Assembly (NCBI RefSeq): GCF_030268685.1
Contig: NZ_BSRQ01000002.1
Location: 124,001 to 188,000, forward strand
Direction of reading: 5' to 3'
DNA length: 64,000 nt
DNA from: Microtetraspora sp. NBRC 13810
Lineage (GTDB): Bacteria; Actinomycetota; Actinomycetes; Streptosporangiales; Streptosporangiaceae
Position 1 is the stretch's first letter. The number at the start of each line of letters is the position of its first letter. A model generated the notes under the pieces. It was given only the letters and a program-made list of their open reading frames with translations. It did not search any database and was not told where the DNA came from. Position numbers and translations under genes: made by a program. Positions 32,978 through 42,471 of this stretch are shown here, in pieces.

Positions 32978-34561
32978 TCAGCCTTCGGAAGCGGCCACGG
33001 GGGTGGCGGCCTCGGCGTCCTGCTCGGACTCCGCGCCGGGGCGCACGTCCTTGAGCAGGGCCACGGCGAGGACCGCCAGAAGTGCCATGGTGACCGCGCA
33101 GACGACGCCGACGACGTTGAGCCCGCCGGTGAAGGCGGCGCGGGCGGATTCGAGCACCGTGCCCGCGAGGTCGGCGGGGAGCCGCTGCGCCTCGGCCGTC
33201 ACCGCCACGAGGGCGTCGCGCGCCGCCTCGGCCACCCCGGGCGGCGTGGCCGCCGGGAGGGTGTCGGCGATCTGGCCCCGGTAGACCGCGGCCAGGACGC
33301 TGCCCAGAACGGCGATCCCGAGTGCCACGCTGAGCTCGCCGCTCGTCTCCGACAGCGAGGAGGCCGAGCCCGCCTTCTCCGGCGGGGCGGATCCCACGAT
33401 CAGGTCGGTGCTCAGCACCGCGCCGGGCGCGAAGCCGAAGTAGGCGAGGCACATGCCGATCACCGTGACCGTGAGGCCGCCGGTGGCCTGCACCTGGGTC
33501 AGCAGCAGGTAGCCGATCGCGGACAGCACCAGGCCGCCCGCGACGAGGTAGGCCGGGCGCACCTGCTGCGCCAGGGCGGGAGCCAGCATGGAGCCCACGA
33601 TCATCGCCAGGGTGTGCGGAAGCATCCACAGGCCCGCGGTCATGGCCGGCATCCCCTCGACGAGCTGGAGATACTGGGCGAAGAGCATCGCGATCCCGCC
33701 GATGGTGATCCCGCCCAGCAGCACGACGGTGAACGCGGCCCGGAAGTTGCGGTTGCGGAAGAGTCGCACGTCCACCAGCGGATCGGACAGCCTGCGCTGC
33801 CGGGCGACGAACGCCACGCCGACCAGCAGCCCGATCGCCAGGGCGGCGACGGGCACCACGGCGAGCCCGCCCTGGGCGAGCTCCTTGAGCCCGTAGACGA
33901 TCGGCAGGATGGTGGCCAGGGACATCCCGACGCTGACCAGGTCCAGCCTGCCCGCCTCCGGGGCGCGGTATTCCGGCAGCAGGATGGGGGCGGTCACCAG
34001 CAGCAGCACCATCACCGGGACGCCGAGCAGGAACACCGAGCCCCACCAGAAGAACTCCAGGAGCACCCCGCCGACCAGGGGCCCGATGGCGGTGCCGCCC
34101 AGGAAGCAGCTCAACCAGGCGCCGATCGCGACCGCCCGCTGTTTGGGGTCCTTGAACATGTTGCTGATCAGCGCCAGCGTCGAGGGCATGAGGGTGGCGC
34201 CCGCGACGCCGAGCAGCGCGCGGGTGACGACGAGCGTCTCCGCGGTGGGCGAGTAGGCGGCCAGCACGGAGGTGACGCCGAACGCGCACGCCCCGATCAT
34301 CAGCAGTTTGCGGCGGCCGACCCGGTCGCCCACGGTGCCCATCGTGACCAGGAAACCGGCGATCATGAAGCCGTAGATGTCGGCGATCCAGAGTTGCTGG
34401 GTGCTGCTCGCCCCGAGGTCCGCGCTGAGCTGCGGCAGCGCGAGGTACAGCACGCTGAGGTCGAGGGCCAGGAGCAGGGTGGGCAGGGCGAGTACGGCCA
34501 GTCCCGTCCACTCCCGGCGGCCGGCGCGCGGGCCGGCCTCGGCGAGGTTGCTCGAATCCAT
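32978..34561 (-). CDS. DHA2-type (14-TM) multidrug exporter
   Basis: A 527-residue EmrB/QacA-type MFS protein from ATG 34561, preceded by AAGGA; an ATG 84 bases upstream is less likely. Visible: WTGLAVLALPTLLLALDLSVLYLALPQL (helix 1 with motif D1), GTVGDRVGRRKLL (motif A), GVAGATLMPSTLALI and RNRNFRAAF, the family's linker into the second half. A ~40-residue acidic tail ends the protein. It is transcribed in the same direction as, and 133 bp after, the AfsR-like regulator, so product efflux or self-resistance under that regulator is likely. The pseudogene at 18434-19092 is a broken relative. Confidence 0.88.
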   Translation of the reverse strand: MDSSNLAEAGPRAGRREWTGLAVLALPTLLLALDLSVLYLALPQLSADLGASSTQQLWIADIYGFMIAGFLVTMGTVGDRVGRRKLLMIGACAFGVTSVLAAYSPTAETLVVTRALLGVAGATLMPSTLALISNMFKDPKQRAVAIGAWLSCFLGGTAIGPLVGGVLLEFFWWGSVFLLGVPVMVLLLVTAPILLPEYRAPEAGRLDLVSVGMSLATILPIVYGLKELAQGGLAVVPVAALAIGLLVGVAFVARQRRLSDPLVDVRLFRNRNFRAAFTVVLLGGITIGGIAMLFAQYLQLVEGMPAMTAGLWMLPHTLAMIVGSMLAPALAQQVRPAYLVAGGLVLSAIGYLLLTQVQATGGLTVTVIGMCLAYFGFAPGAVLSTDLIVGSAPPEKAGSASSLSETSGELSVALGIAVLGSVLAAVYRGQIADTLPAATPPGVAEAARDALVAVTAEAQRLPADLAGTVLESARAAFTGGLNVVGVVCAVTMALLAVLAVALLKDVRPGAESEQDAEAATPVAASEG

Positions 34562-34693
34562 GGGAAAGGTCCTTCTGCGGTCGTGACTGCGTTCACCGTC
34601 GCCTCCACTGTGCCCGCGCTCGCTTACGGTGCGTTTTCGCTCCACTTACGCAGGGCACCCGGCGCGGTCGCGACGCCGTAAGACGCCGGAGGT

Positions 34694-37600
34694 TCAGAGA
34701 CCGAGATCCTCCAGCGAGGACCCGGAGCCGCTGCCGAACTCCGCGGCGAACGCCGCCTCGTCCAGCGCCTCGCGGGCGGTGGCCGCGATCCGGTCCACGT
34801 CGCTGCGTTCGGCGTCCGGCAACGGCGCCCCGGACGACTCCCGGAGGGCTGCCGCCGCGCCCAGCAGCCGGACGGCCTCGCCCGGACGGCCGGCCAGGGC
34901 CTCGGCCCCGGCCAGTCCTTCCAGGGCCAGCGCCACGCCGCGGGGATCCTGCATGCTCCGCGCGACGGCCAGGCCCTCCAGGTGCAGCGACCGGGCGGTG
35001 CCGGCTTCGCCGCGCTGCTCGGCGGCGAAGCCGAGCTCGGACAGGATCAGCGCGGTCACCGCGCCCGCCTCGATGTTCATCCGGCGGTTCCAGTCCAGCA
35101 CGCCGCGCAGGTGCTTCTCCGCGAGGTCGAAGTCGCCCTCCCTGCGCGCGACGAGCCCGAGACCGATCGCCGCGTAGATCTCACCCGACTTGTAACTGTG
35201 CTCGACGGCCAGCCGGAAGGCGCGTTCGTGCAGCTCGCGCGCCTGGGTGTGGTCGCGGTTCAGCAGCGCGATCCGGCCCAGGCCCACCATCCGCTCGGCG
35301 ACCTGGGTCCACAGGCCGAGCTCCTCGGCCATCCGCAGCCCCTCCCTGTGCAGCCGCGCGGCCCGCGCGTAGTCGCCGACGACCTCGGCCAGCGCGCTGA
35401 GCGCGAACGACGCCTGCGACTGTCCCCAGAGGTCGCCGAGCTCGTGGAACAGCTCGGCGCTGCGCCGGCCGTCGCGTTCGACGGCGGCGAGTTCGCCGCG
35501 GACCAGCGCGTGGTTGGCCTGGAGGCTCAGCGCCGCCGCCACTCCCCACCGGTCGCCGAGCTCGTGGAAGCCGGCCAGCGCCCGGCTGGCCAGCTCCTCA
35601 CCGGCGGCCACGTCTCCGCTGCTGGACAGCGCGAAGCCGAGGAACCAGCACGCCCTGGCCCGGCCGCCGGGATCGTCCGCCTCCCGGTACAGCTCCAGCA
35701 CCTCCAGGGCGCGCACGGCCCGGCCGGTGCCGCTGCCGGTCAGGAGCTCGATGCCCACCCGCCACGCCATGGCGTCGGCGCGCGGCGTGGCCTCCGCGTC
35801 ACCGGCGCCGCCCAGGGCCTTCTCCAGGGACCGTCTGGCCTCGCCGAGCTGGCCGCGCAGGAACCAGTACCACGACAGCGCGTTGACCAGCCGCAGGGCG
35901 CGCTCCCCCGCCCGGCGGCGCAGCGCCTCGGCGAGGGCCTGCCGCATGTTGGCGGCCTCCAGGTCCAGGCGTTCCAGCCATTCGCGCTGGCCGGGACCGT
36001 GCAGGTGCGGGCGGGCGCGCTCGGCCAGGTCGGTGTAGTGGCGGCTGTGACGCTCCCTGACCCGTTCCTCCTCGCCGGCGTCGTGCAGGCGTTCCAGGAG
36101 ATACTCCGCGACCGACCCCAGCAGCCGGTAACGGATGCCGCTCCCGGTGTCCACCGGGATGACCAGCGAGCGGTCCACGAGACGCGCCAGCAGGTCAAGC
36201 ACCTCCTCGGCGCGCACGCCCGCTCCGGCGCAGACCTCCTCGGCGGCGTCCAGCGTGCAGCCCTCGCAGTGCACGGCCAGCCGGCGCAGCACCGTGCGCT
36301 CGGACTCGGTCAGCAGGTCCCAGCTCCAGTCGATCATCGCCCGTAGCGTCTGCTGCCGGGGCGGGCCGCCCCGGTGCCCGGTGGACAGCAGTCGGAACCG
36401 GTCGCTCAGGCGGGCGACCAGGCCCCGCACGCCCAGGGTGCGCACCCGGGTCGCCGCCAGTTCCAGCGCCAGCGGTATCCCGTCCAGCCGGTGGCACAGC
36501 TCGGCCACCTCCGCCTCGTTGTCCGGGCCAAGGGTGAAACCCGGCGCGGCGGCGGCTGCCCTGGCGGCGAAGAGCCGTACCGCGCTGGACGGCTCCAGCG
36601 GCGGCACCGGGTAGAGGTGTTCGCCGGGCAGGGCCAGCGGGTCCTGGCTGGTCACCAGGAGGCGCAGGCCCGGCGCGGTGCGCAGCAGCGCGCCGGCCAG
36701 TTCGGCGACGGGACCGACGACGTGTTCGCAGTTGTCCAGGATGAGCAGCATCCGGCGGGCGCCCAGGGCCTGCGCGAGCCGGTCGACGAGCGACATCGAC
36801 TCCCCGGCGGGCATGCCCTGGGTGGCCTCCTCCCGGATGCCGAGCACCGCGAGGACCACCCCGGCCACCGAGTCGACCGGCTCCGCGATGCCCGGGCCCC
36901 CCACGGCGGCGAGCTCCACCAGCCGCACGCCGTCGGGCAGGCTCTCCGCGAGGCGCATGCCGAGCTCGACCGCCAGCCGCGTCTTGCCCACCCCGCCCGG
37001 TCCGGTGAGCGTCACCAGGCGACCGGCGCGCAGCAGCGCCGTCAGCTCCGCGAGGGCGTCGTCCCGGCCGACCAGCTCGGTGAGCTGCACGGGCAGGTTG
37101 GTCCGCCGCCCGTCCTCGCCCGCGCGGGGCAGGGCCGTGCCGAGCGCCGGATCCTGGCGCAGCATCGCCTGCTGCAACGCCGCCAGCCGCGGGCTGGGAT
37201 CGAGCCCCAGCTCACCGGTCATGCGATGGCGCAGGTCGGAGTAGCTCTCCAGCGCCTCACCCTGCCGCCCCTCGCGGTAGAGGGCGCGCATGTGCGCCGC
37301 GCGGAGCCGTTCCCGGAGCGGGTGCTGCGCCACCAGCTCGGCCAGCTCGCCGACCAGCGAGCCGGACTCGCCCGACTCCAGGAGCGCCTCGGCGCGCTCC
37401 TCCACGGCGGCGAGCCGGTCCTCCTCCAGCCGCCCGGCCACCCGCCGCGCGAACGAGTCGTCGCCGAAGTCGGCGAACGCCGGTCCCCGCCACAGCTCCA
37501 GCGCGGCGGTCAGCAGCGCGGCGCGCTCGCGCGGGTCCGCCTCCGCCCGCGCCCGTTTCGTCAGCGCCGCGAACCGGTCGGCGTCCACCGCGCCGGCCCC

Positions 37601-37891
37601 GGCCCGCAACAGGTAACCGGGCGGGCGGGACATCACCAGGTCCCGGCCGCCCGGCTCGGCCTCTTCGAGCGCCCGCCGGAGCTGGGAGACCTTGACCTGG
37701 AGTGCCGCGGCGGGGTTGACCGGCCGCTGCTCCTCGTCCCACAGGTCGCCGACGAGCTGCTCCGACGAGACCGGCCTGCCTTCGCGAGCCAGCAGCGCGG
37801 CGAGCAGCGCGCGGACCTTCAGCCCGGGTATCGCGACGGGTTCGCCGGTGTCCGTCGTCACCACGAACGGCCCTAGCACACCGAAACGCAT
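34694..37891 (-). CDS. AfsR/SARP-family transcriptional activator
   Basis: A 1065-residue regulator. The OmpR-type winged helix is at residues ~1-95 (VLGPFVVTTDTGEPVAIPGL; SQLRRALEEAEPGGRDLV), the BTAD domain at ~100-245, and an NB-ARC ATPase at ~270-540 with P-loop TGPGGVGKTRLA and LLILDNCEH Walker B. TPR-like helices run to ~1035. Such proteins activate secondary-metabolite promoters by binding short repeats upstream of the -10 box. It lies in the middle of the cluster and is the best candidate to bind the shared promoter motif described here. A terminator separates it from the upstream nucleotide-sugar operon, so its own promoter must be in the ~25 bases 5' of its start or it is read through. 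Confidence 0.92.
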   Translation of the reverse strand: MRFGVLGPFVVTTDTGEPVAIPGLKVRALLAALLAREGRPVSSEQLVGDLWDEEQRPVNPAAALQVKVSQLRRALEEAEPGGRDLVMSRPPGYLLRAGAGAVDADRFAALTKRARAEADPRERAALLTAALELWRGPAFADFGDDSFARRVAGRLEEDRLAAVEERAEALLESGESGSLVGELAELVAQHPLRERLRAAHMRALYREGRQGEALESYSDLRHRMTGELGLDPSPRLAALQQAMLRQDPALGTALPRAGEDGRRTNLPVQLTELVGRDDALAELTALLRAGRLVTLTGPGGVGKTRLAVELGMRLAESLPDGVRLVELAAVGGPGIAEPVDSVAGVVLAVLGIREEATQGMPAGESMSLVDRLAQALGARRMLLILDNCEHVVGPVAELAGALLRTAPGLRLLVTSQDPLALPGEHLYPVPPLEPSSAVRLFAARAAAAAPGFTLGPDNEAEVAELCHRLDGIPLALELAATRVRTLGVRGLVARLSDRFRLLSTGHRGGPPRQQTLRAMIDWSWDLLTESERTVLRRLAVHCEGCTLDAAEEVCAGAGVRAEEVLDLLARLVDRSLVIPVDTGSGIRYRLLGSVAEYLLERLHDAGEEERVRERHSRHYTDLAERARPHLHGPGQREWLERLDLEAANMRQALAEALRRRAGERALRLVNALSWYWFLRGQLGEARRSLEKALGGAGDAEATPRADAMAWRVGIELLTGSGTGRAVRALEVLELYREADDPGGRARACWFLGFALSSSGDVAAGEELASRALAGFHELGDRWGVAAALSLQANHALVRGELAAVERDGRRSAELFHELGDLWGQSQASFALSALAEVVGDYARAARLHREGLRMAEELGLWTQVAERMVGLGRIALLNRDHTQARELHERAFRLAVEHSYKSGEIYAAIGLGLVARREGDFDLAEKHLRGVLDWNRRMNIEAGAVTALILSELGFAAEQRGEAGTARSLHLEGLAVARSMQDPRGVALALEGLAGAEALAGRPGEAVRLLGAAAALRESSGAPLPDAERSDVDRIAATAREALDEAAFAAEFGSGSGSSLEDLGL

Positions 37892-37918
37892 ACGGTCACG
37901 ATAACGGGACGGGGGTCG

Positions 37919-37942
37919 GCCGGGGCGCTATTGCGCCCCGGC
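37919..37942 (-). terminator. Terminator of the nucleotide-sugar operon
   Basis: Perfect 10-bp stem GCCGGGGCGC / GCGCCCCGGC with a TATT loop, 30 bp after the stop of the SDR gene and 28 bp before the AfsR-like start. Confidence 0.75.
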
Positions 37943-37971
37943 CCGCCGGGCGGCGTGCCGCGCGGCCCCGT

Positions 37972-38943
37972 TCAGGCGGCGCCGCTGTCGGGCAGGGCGA
38001 GCCACCCGGGGTTCTCCCTGGCCCAGGCGACCGTCCGGGCGAGTCCGTCCCGCAGGGAGGTCTCGGGTTTCCAGCCGAGGACCGAGCGCGCCTTGGCGTT
38101 GTCCGGCACGCGCCGCGGCAGGTCCTCGTACGCGCCGCCGAACCGCTCCCCGGTCCGCACCGCGACGGCGGGCGAGGCGATCCCGGTGAGTTCGGCGATG
38201 AGGGCGACCACCTCGGCGACGGTGACCTCGTCCATGCTGCCGATGTTGAAGGACTCCCCCGTCGCCGCCGGTTCGGCCGCGGCCAGCAGGGTGCCCGCGA
38301 CCGCGTCCTCGACGTAGGTGAGACACCGGGTCTGCCGTCCGCCGTCGTAGACCACCGGTGGCAGCCCGTTCAGCGCCCGGTGCACCGAACGGCTGACCAT
38401 GTACGCGGGGCGCTGGCGGGGGCCGTAGGCGTTGAAGTAGCGGACAATCGTCGCGGCCAGGCCGTGCTGGCGGGCGAAGGCGAAGGTGAGGTGCTCGCCG
38501 AGCGCCTTGCTGGTGCCGTACGCCCAGCGGTCGGCGGAGGTGGCGCCGAGCAGCCGGTCGCCGTCCTCCCTCCATGGCACGGCGGGGTTCTTGCCGAAGA
38601 CCTCGCTGGTGCTGGCCAGCACGACCTTGGCGTCCGCCCGGGTCGCCAGGTCCAGCACGTTCATCGTGCCGTTGAAGTTGATGTCGATGACGTCGAGCGG
38701 GCGGGAGAGGTACGCGTCCACGCCGACCACGGCGGCCAGGTGGTAGACGACGTCCACGCCGGGGATGATCGCGGCGGCGAGCCGGTCTCGGTCGCGGATG
38801 TCCCCCTCGACGTGGGCCGTCTGCCCGCGGGCGTCGCGCGGCACGGCGTCGAAGACCGTCACCTCGTCGCCCTGGGCGAGCAGGCGCTCGACCAGATGGC
38901 TGCCGATGAAACCGCGTCCGCCGGTGACCACTGCGCGTGACAT
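37972..38943 (-). CDS. UDP-glucuronate decarboxylase-like SDR
   Basis: A 323-residue extended SDR. Rossmann motif VTGGRGFIGSHLVERLL, then VVLASTSEVFG and WAYGTSKALGE (YxxxK), RYFNAYGPRQRP and IGSMDEVTV. The STSEVFG motif, with Ser-Glu after Ser-Thr, matches UDP-glucuronate decarboxylases (ArnA, UXS, CalS9) better than 4,6-dehydratases. The gene starts 2 bp after the UDP-glucose dehydrogenase stop codon. Together they give UDP-glucose to UDP-glucuronate to UDP-xylose or UDP-4-keto-xylose, the entry to aminopentoses as in calicheamicin. A 4-epimerase or 4,6-dehydratase function cannot be excluded without alignment. Confidence 0.82.
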   Translation of the reverse strand: MSRAVVTGGRGFIGSHLVERLLAQGDEVTVFDAVPRDARGQTAHVEGDIRDRDRLAAAIIPGVDVVYHLAAVVGVDAYLSRPLDVIDINFNGTMNVLDLATRADAKVVLASTSEVFGKNPAVPWREDGDRLLGATSADRWAYGTSKALGEHLTFAFARQHGLAATIVRYFNAYGPRQRPAYMVSRSVHRALNGLPPVVYDGGRQTRCLTYVEDAVAGTLLAAAEPAATGESFNIGSMDEVTVAEVVALIAELTGIASPAVAVRTGERFGGAYEDLPRRVPDNAKARSVLGWKPETSLRDGLARTVAWARENPGWLALPDSGAA

Positions 38944-38945
38944 GG

Positions 38946-40292
38946 TCACCGCCCGATTCCGCGGTAGAGGTAGCCCAGGGTCCGCAACTCGGCGATCTTC
39001 TCCTTGGAGTAGTAGGCGCGGCCGTCCAGGATCAGGCAGGAGGGGGCGACCGGCAGCGCGGCGAAGTCGATGTCCTGGAACTCCTTGTGCAGGGCGAGGA
39101 CGGCCAGGCAGTCGGCGTCCCGGACCGCTTCGCGCAGGGAGCCGGCCGGCGCGATCCCGAACAGCTCCTCCGCCTGGGCGGCGTCCACCAGCGGGTCGAA
39201 GAGGCTCACCTGCGCGCCGGCCTTGGTCAGGGCCGCGACCGCCGCGCGCACCGGCGTCTCGCGCAGGTCGCCGGTGTCGTTCTTGAACGCCAGGCCGAGC
39301 ACGGCGATCCTGGCGTCGTCCGGATCCTTGCCGAGCCTGACCAGTTCGTCGACGATCAGCCGGGCCGTGTGGTCCGGCATCCCGGCGTTGATCTCGCGGC
39401 CGATGGACGCGGTCGCGATCTCCAGTCCCTGTTCCCTGGCCGACCGCCACACCATCCAGGGGTCCTTGGTCAGGCAGGAGCCGCCGACCCCGACGCTGGG
39501 CAGCAGGATGTTGACGTGCCTGCCTCCCTTGGGGAGCGTGTTGGCCGCCGCGATCACGTCGAGCACGTCCACGCCGAACAGGTCGCAGTACTTCGCCAGC
39601 TCGTTCCCGAGCGCGATGTTGAGGTCGATCCACCAGTTGTCGGCGAGCTTGACCACCTCGGCGGCCTCCAGCGACTCCAGCGGGATGGTCTCCACCCCGA
39701 GCGCCCGGTGCCAGAACTCCCCGGCGCTCCGCGTGCTCTCCGCGTCCAGCCCGCCCACCACGATCGGGAACGCGCGCAGCTCGCTCAGGGCCGAGCCCTC
39801 GGCGAGACGCTCGGGGGTGAAGGCCAGCCCGAAGTCCGTCCCCCCGGCCAGGCCGCTCCGCTCCAGGAGGGGCAGCACCAGGTCCTTGCTGGTACCCGGG
39901 GGAACGGTGCACTTGAGGACCACGAGCTGGCCCGGGCGCAGCCACCGGTACAGCTCGGTGCACGCGCCGCGGAGCTGTTCGTCCGCCAGGGAGCCGTCCT
40001 CCGCGATCGGCGTGCCGACCGCGATCAGGATCACGTCGGCGGCCTGGACCGCCGCGTAGTCGGTGGTCACGCGAAGCGTGCCGGCCTGTATCCCGGCGAA
40101 GAGCAGCTCGGCCAGGCCCGGCTCCTGGAACCGGCAGCGACCGCCGGCCAGGTCCTCGACCAGCCGGGCGTCGATGTCCACCCCGGTGACGTCCAGGCCG
40201 CGACCGGCCAGCGTCGCCGCCAGGCACGAGCCGACATACCCCAGGCCGATGACCGCCACCTTCGGGGCTTCATTATCGGGCAGGAATGGCAT
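38946..40292 (-). CDS. UDP-glucose 6-dehydrogenase (nucleotide-sugar dehydrogenase)
   Basis: A 448-residue protein from ATG 40292. N-terminal NAD motif VAVIGLGYVGSCLAATLA, catalytic thiohemiacetal Cys in VGVGGSCLTKDPW (C273), and the helical dimer segment EVVKLADNWWIDLNIALGNELAKYC. The C-terminal nucleotide-binding domain has VLGLAFKNDTGDLRETP. Two successive NAD oxidations of C6 give the uronic acid. The Gly-Gly-Ser-Cys site fits UDP-glucose dehydrogenase more than WecC-type enzymes (GGHC). It is co-transcribed with the decarboxylase-like SDR. A copy of the cluster motif (40350-40365, minus orientation) lies 58 bp upstream. Confidence 0.9.
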   Translation of the reverse strand: MPFLPDNEAPKVAVIGLGYVGSCLAATLAGRGLDVTGVDIDARLVEDLAGGRCRFQEPGLAELLFAGIQAGTLRVTTDYAAVQAADVILIAVGTPIAEDGSLADEQLRGACTELYRWLRPGQLVVLKCTVPPGTSKDLVLPLLERSGLAGGTDFGLAFTPERLAEGSALSELRAFPIVVGGLDAESTRSAGEFWHRALGVETIPLESLEAAEVVKLADNWWIDLNIALGNELAKYCDLFGVDVLDVIAAANTLPKGGRHVNILLPSVGVGGSCLTKDPWMVWRSAREQGLEIATASIGREINAGMPDHTARLIVDELVRLGKDPDDARIAVLGLAFKNDTGDLRETPVRAAVAALTKAGAQVSLFDPLVDAAQAEELFGIAPAGSLREAVRDADCLAVLALHKEFQDIDFAALPVAPSCLILDGRAYYSKEKIAELRTLGYLYRGIGR

Positions 40293-40349
40293 TTTCACTC
40301 CATGACGTCGATATCTCCTTCTCAACGGTGGCGCCCGGCCCTCGTCAGC

Positions 40350-40365
40350 GCATCTCCAGAATTGC
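40350..40365 (-). promoter_or_regulatory. Cluster promoter motif, copy 2 (GCAATTCTGGAGATGC)
   Basis: Read on the minus strand toward the UDP-glucose dehydrogenase gene, 58 bp before its ATG. It matches copy 3 on the opposite strand at 14 of 16 positions, so this divergent promoter has one copy per direction. Confidence 0.75.
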
Positions 40366-40406
40366 GACCAGTAAATCGCCCTACCCCGCCGGCCGGCCGC
40401 AGAACA

Positions 40407-40424
40407 CCGCAATCCAGGAGATGC
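40407..40424 (+). promoter_or_regulatory. Cluster promoter motif, copy 3 (CCGCAATCCAGGAGATGC)
   Basis: Points to the acyltransferase gene at 40491 (66 bp). Eight bases after GATGC comes TACCGC, the same position as the TATATC in copy 1. Confidence 0.75.
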
Positions 40425-40490
40425 GTCGCCCCTACCGCATGAAGATGATGAATCGACGCTGATGGCCGGACTCCGTCGGAGAAGGACGCT

Positions 40491-41660
40491 ATGCGCACAC
40501 CGGATATCCCCACGAACGAATCGACCGTACGAGTGGGCGGACGGATTCCCGCGCTTACCGGAATGCGATGGTGGGCGGCCCTTCTCGTGTTCTTCTACCA
40601 TGCGGCGATCGGCCCGCTCATCTTTCCTGAGCCGCAGAACCTGTTCGGCCAATTCACGTTGACCCTGCTGGATCCGGGCGGCGGGCTGGGCGTGTCGTTC
40701 TTCTTCGTGCTCAGCGGGTTCGTGCTGACCTGGTCGGCGCGCGCCGGCGACACGCCGGTGCGGATCTGGCGGCGCCGGGCCGTGAAGATCTACCCCAACC
40801 ACCTGGCCGTGTGCTTCCTGGCCATCGGGGTGATGCTGGCGACCGGCTTCACCGACCAGCTCCACCACGTGCTGCCCACCCTGCTGCTGGTGCAGACCTG
40901 GACGCCCGACTTCTGGGCCGCCGTGGGCGTCAACGGGGTGAGCTGGTCGCTCGCCTGCGAGCTGCTGTTCTACGTGTGCTTCCCGCTCTGGATCTGGCTC
41001 ATCACCAAGATCAGGCCGGAGCGGTTGTGGTACTGGGCGTGCGCCGTGATCGCGGCCGTCATGCTCGTCCCCGCGGTCGCCACGTTGCTGCCGGACACGC
41101 CGAAGCTGCTCTGGGCGCCGATGTCGGCCCCGGAGTACTGGTTCGCCTACAAGTTCCCGGTGCCGCGCATGCTGGAGTTCGTGCTCGGCATCCTGCTCGC
41201 CCGCATCGTCATGACCGGCCGGTGGATCAACCTCCCGCTGCGGGCCGCCTGGGCGCTGATGGCGGTGGGATACGTGGTCGCGATGTTCAGCCCTCCGCTC
41301 TTCCGCCTGGTCGGGGCCACGATCATCCCGATCGCCCTGCTCATTCCGGCGCTGGCGACCCGCGACCTGCGCGGTGGGCGCACGCTCCTCGGCAGCCGGA
41401 CCATGGTGTGGCTGGGCAACATCTCCTTCGCTTTCTATCTTTTCCATCGGATGGTCCTGGAATACACGGTCCGCGCCTTCGGTGAGGACTTCCAGTGGAA
41501 TCTGGGCTGGGCGCTGGCGGCGACGCTGATCGCTCTCCTGGTGACGACCCTGCTGGCCGCCGCGCTGTTCGAGTTCTTCGAGAAGCCGATCTACCGGCGA
41601 TTCTCCGAACCACGGCGGAAGGTGGCGGAACCGGTGCCGCAACCGGAGTCGGCCCGCTAG
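40491..41660 (+). CDS. Membrane O-acyltransferase (acyltransferase 3 family)
   Basis: A 389-residue integral membrane protein with ~10 hydrophobic segments. The catalytic His lies in LVFFYHAAIG (residue ~39) and the conserved RRRAVKIYPNHL region is at ~85-98, both typical of OafA/MdmB-type acyltransferases. MdmB and related enzymes acylate a sugar hydroxyl of macrolides with acyl-CoA at the membrane. Divergent from the UDP-sugar operon and sharing its motif-bearing promoter, it probably acylates the glycan of the product. C-terminal residues after ~375 are a Pro/Glu cytosolic tail. Confidence 0.87.
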   Translation: MRTPDIPTNESTVRVGGRIPALTGMRWWAALLVFFYHAAIGPLIFPEPQNLFGQFTLTLLDPGGGLGVSFFFVLSGFVLTWSARAGDTPVRIWRRRAVKIYPNHLAVCFLAIGVMLATGFTDQLHHVLPTLLLVQTWTPDFWAAVGVNGVSWSLACELLFYVCFPLWIWLITKIRPERLWYWACAVIAAVMLVPAVATLLPDTPKLLWAPMSAPEYWFAYKFPVPRMLEFVLGILLARIVMTGRWINLPLRAAWALMAVGYVVAMFSPPLFRLVGATIIPIALLIPALATRDLRGGRTLLGSRTMVWLGNISFAFYLFHRMVLEYTVRAFGEDFQWNLGWALAATLIALLVTTLLAAALFEFFEKPIYRRFSEPRRKVAEPVPQPESAR

Positions 41661-41805
41661 TTTCCTGTGTCACGGAGGGCGGTCGCGCGGGCGGCCGCCC
41701 TCAAGGCATGGAGAAATCCGTCGCCGGTCCCCCGGGCGGCGTGGTCACGCACCGTTTCTGAAGGCACGACGTAAGTTCGGATGGCACGACGTGAAGGAGA
41801 GAAGC

Positions 41806-42306
41806 GTGGCAGAGAGGCAACCGGTCGCGGAGCGGTCGTTCGAGGCGGAGGACCCCACCGTGAAGCCGTGGAAGGAGGCGCGTGAGGTTCTCGTGGCGGC
41901 GCAGGAGTACTGGCTGGCCACGGTCCGCCCGGACGGGAGGCCGCACGCGATGCCGCTGCTGGGCCTGTGGATCGACGGCGCCCTGTACTTCGGCACCGGC
42001 GCGAGCTCGGTCAAGGCCAGGAACCTCGCGGGCAACCCGAACTGCGTGATCACGGTCGGCGACCCGGCGCTCGACCTGTCCGTGGAGGGGAAGGCGGCGA
42101 AGGTCGCGGACGAGGCGACCCTGCACAGGGTCGCCGACGCCTACGCGGCCAAGTACGGCTGGCGGATAGAGGTCAGGGACGGCGGAGTGCGCGCCGACGA
42201 CGCCATCGGCGCCCCGCCGTACGAGATCTACGAGGTGGTGCCCGACCGGGTGATCGGCATCGGCAAGGACACCTCGCTCAGCGCCACCCGCTGGCGCTTC
42301 GCCTGA
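41806..42306 (+). CDS. Pyridoxamine-5'-phosphate-oxidase-like flavin/F420 split-barrel protein
   Basis: A ~166-residue protein. GTG 41806 is preferred because GAAGGAGAG lies 6 bases upstream; another GTG is at 41791. Split-barrel motifs: YWLATVRPDGRPHAMPLLGLWIDGALYFGT and NPNCVITVGDPALDLSVEGKAAKV, then a C-terminal SATRWRF. Such proteins bind FMN or F420 and reduce small substrates or act as general stress proteins. It could supply reduced flavin to the group-D monooxygenase at 55406-56590, but this is guesswork from context. A near-direct repeat GGCACGACGT occurs twice at 41763-41792 in its upstream region. Confidence 0.78.
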   Translation: MAERQPVAERSFEAEDPTVKPWKEAREVLVAAQEYWLATVRPDGRPHAMPLLGLWIDGALYFGTGASSVKARNLAGNPNCVITVGDPALDLSVEGKAAKVADEATLHRVADAYAAKYGWRIEVRDGGVRADDAIGAPPYEIYEVVPDRVIGIGKDTSLSATRWRFA

Positions 42307-42395
42307 CCGGCGTCCCGGACGGCGCGAACGGCCCGGACGGCGCGGACGATCCGGACGGCGCGGACGATCCGGACGGCGCCGACGACCCCGACGAA

Positions 42396-42458
42396 CTGGG
42401 CGGACTGGGCGGACTGGGCGGACTGGGCGGACTGGGCGGACTGGGCGGACTGGGCGGC
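42396..42458. repeat. Seven tandem copies of a 9-bp repeat CTGGGCGGA
   Basis: Found between the PNPOx-like and DUF2306 genes and preceded by an 18-bp repeat (GGACGGCGCGGACGATCC, ~2.5 copies, 42332-42380). Any peptide read through it (Gly-Leu-Gly repeats) has no start or context, so it is taken as intergenic satellite-like DNA. Confidence 0.9.
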
Positions 42459-42471
42459 CCGGCACGACGAG

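Noticed and set aside
37972-38943. dTDP-glucose 4,6-dehydratase (RmlB)
   Set aside because: The STSEVFG motif and the adjacent UDP-glucose dehydrogenase favour UDP-glucuronate decarboxylase; RmlB-type YSP(T/E)..DEVYG motif is not seen.
38946-41642. 898-codon minus-strand fusion upstream of UDP-glucose dehydrogenase
   Set aside because: The upstream part is a shadow of the + strand acyltransferase gene; the dehydrogenase begins at ATG 40292 with its Rossmann motif.
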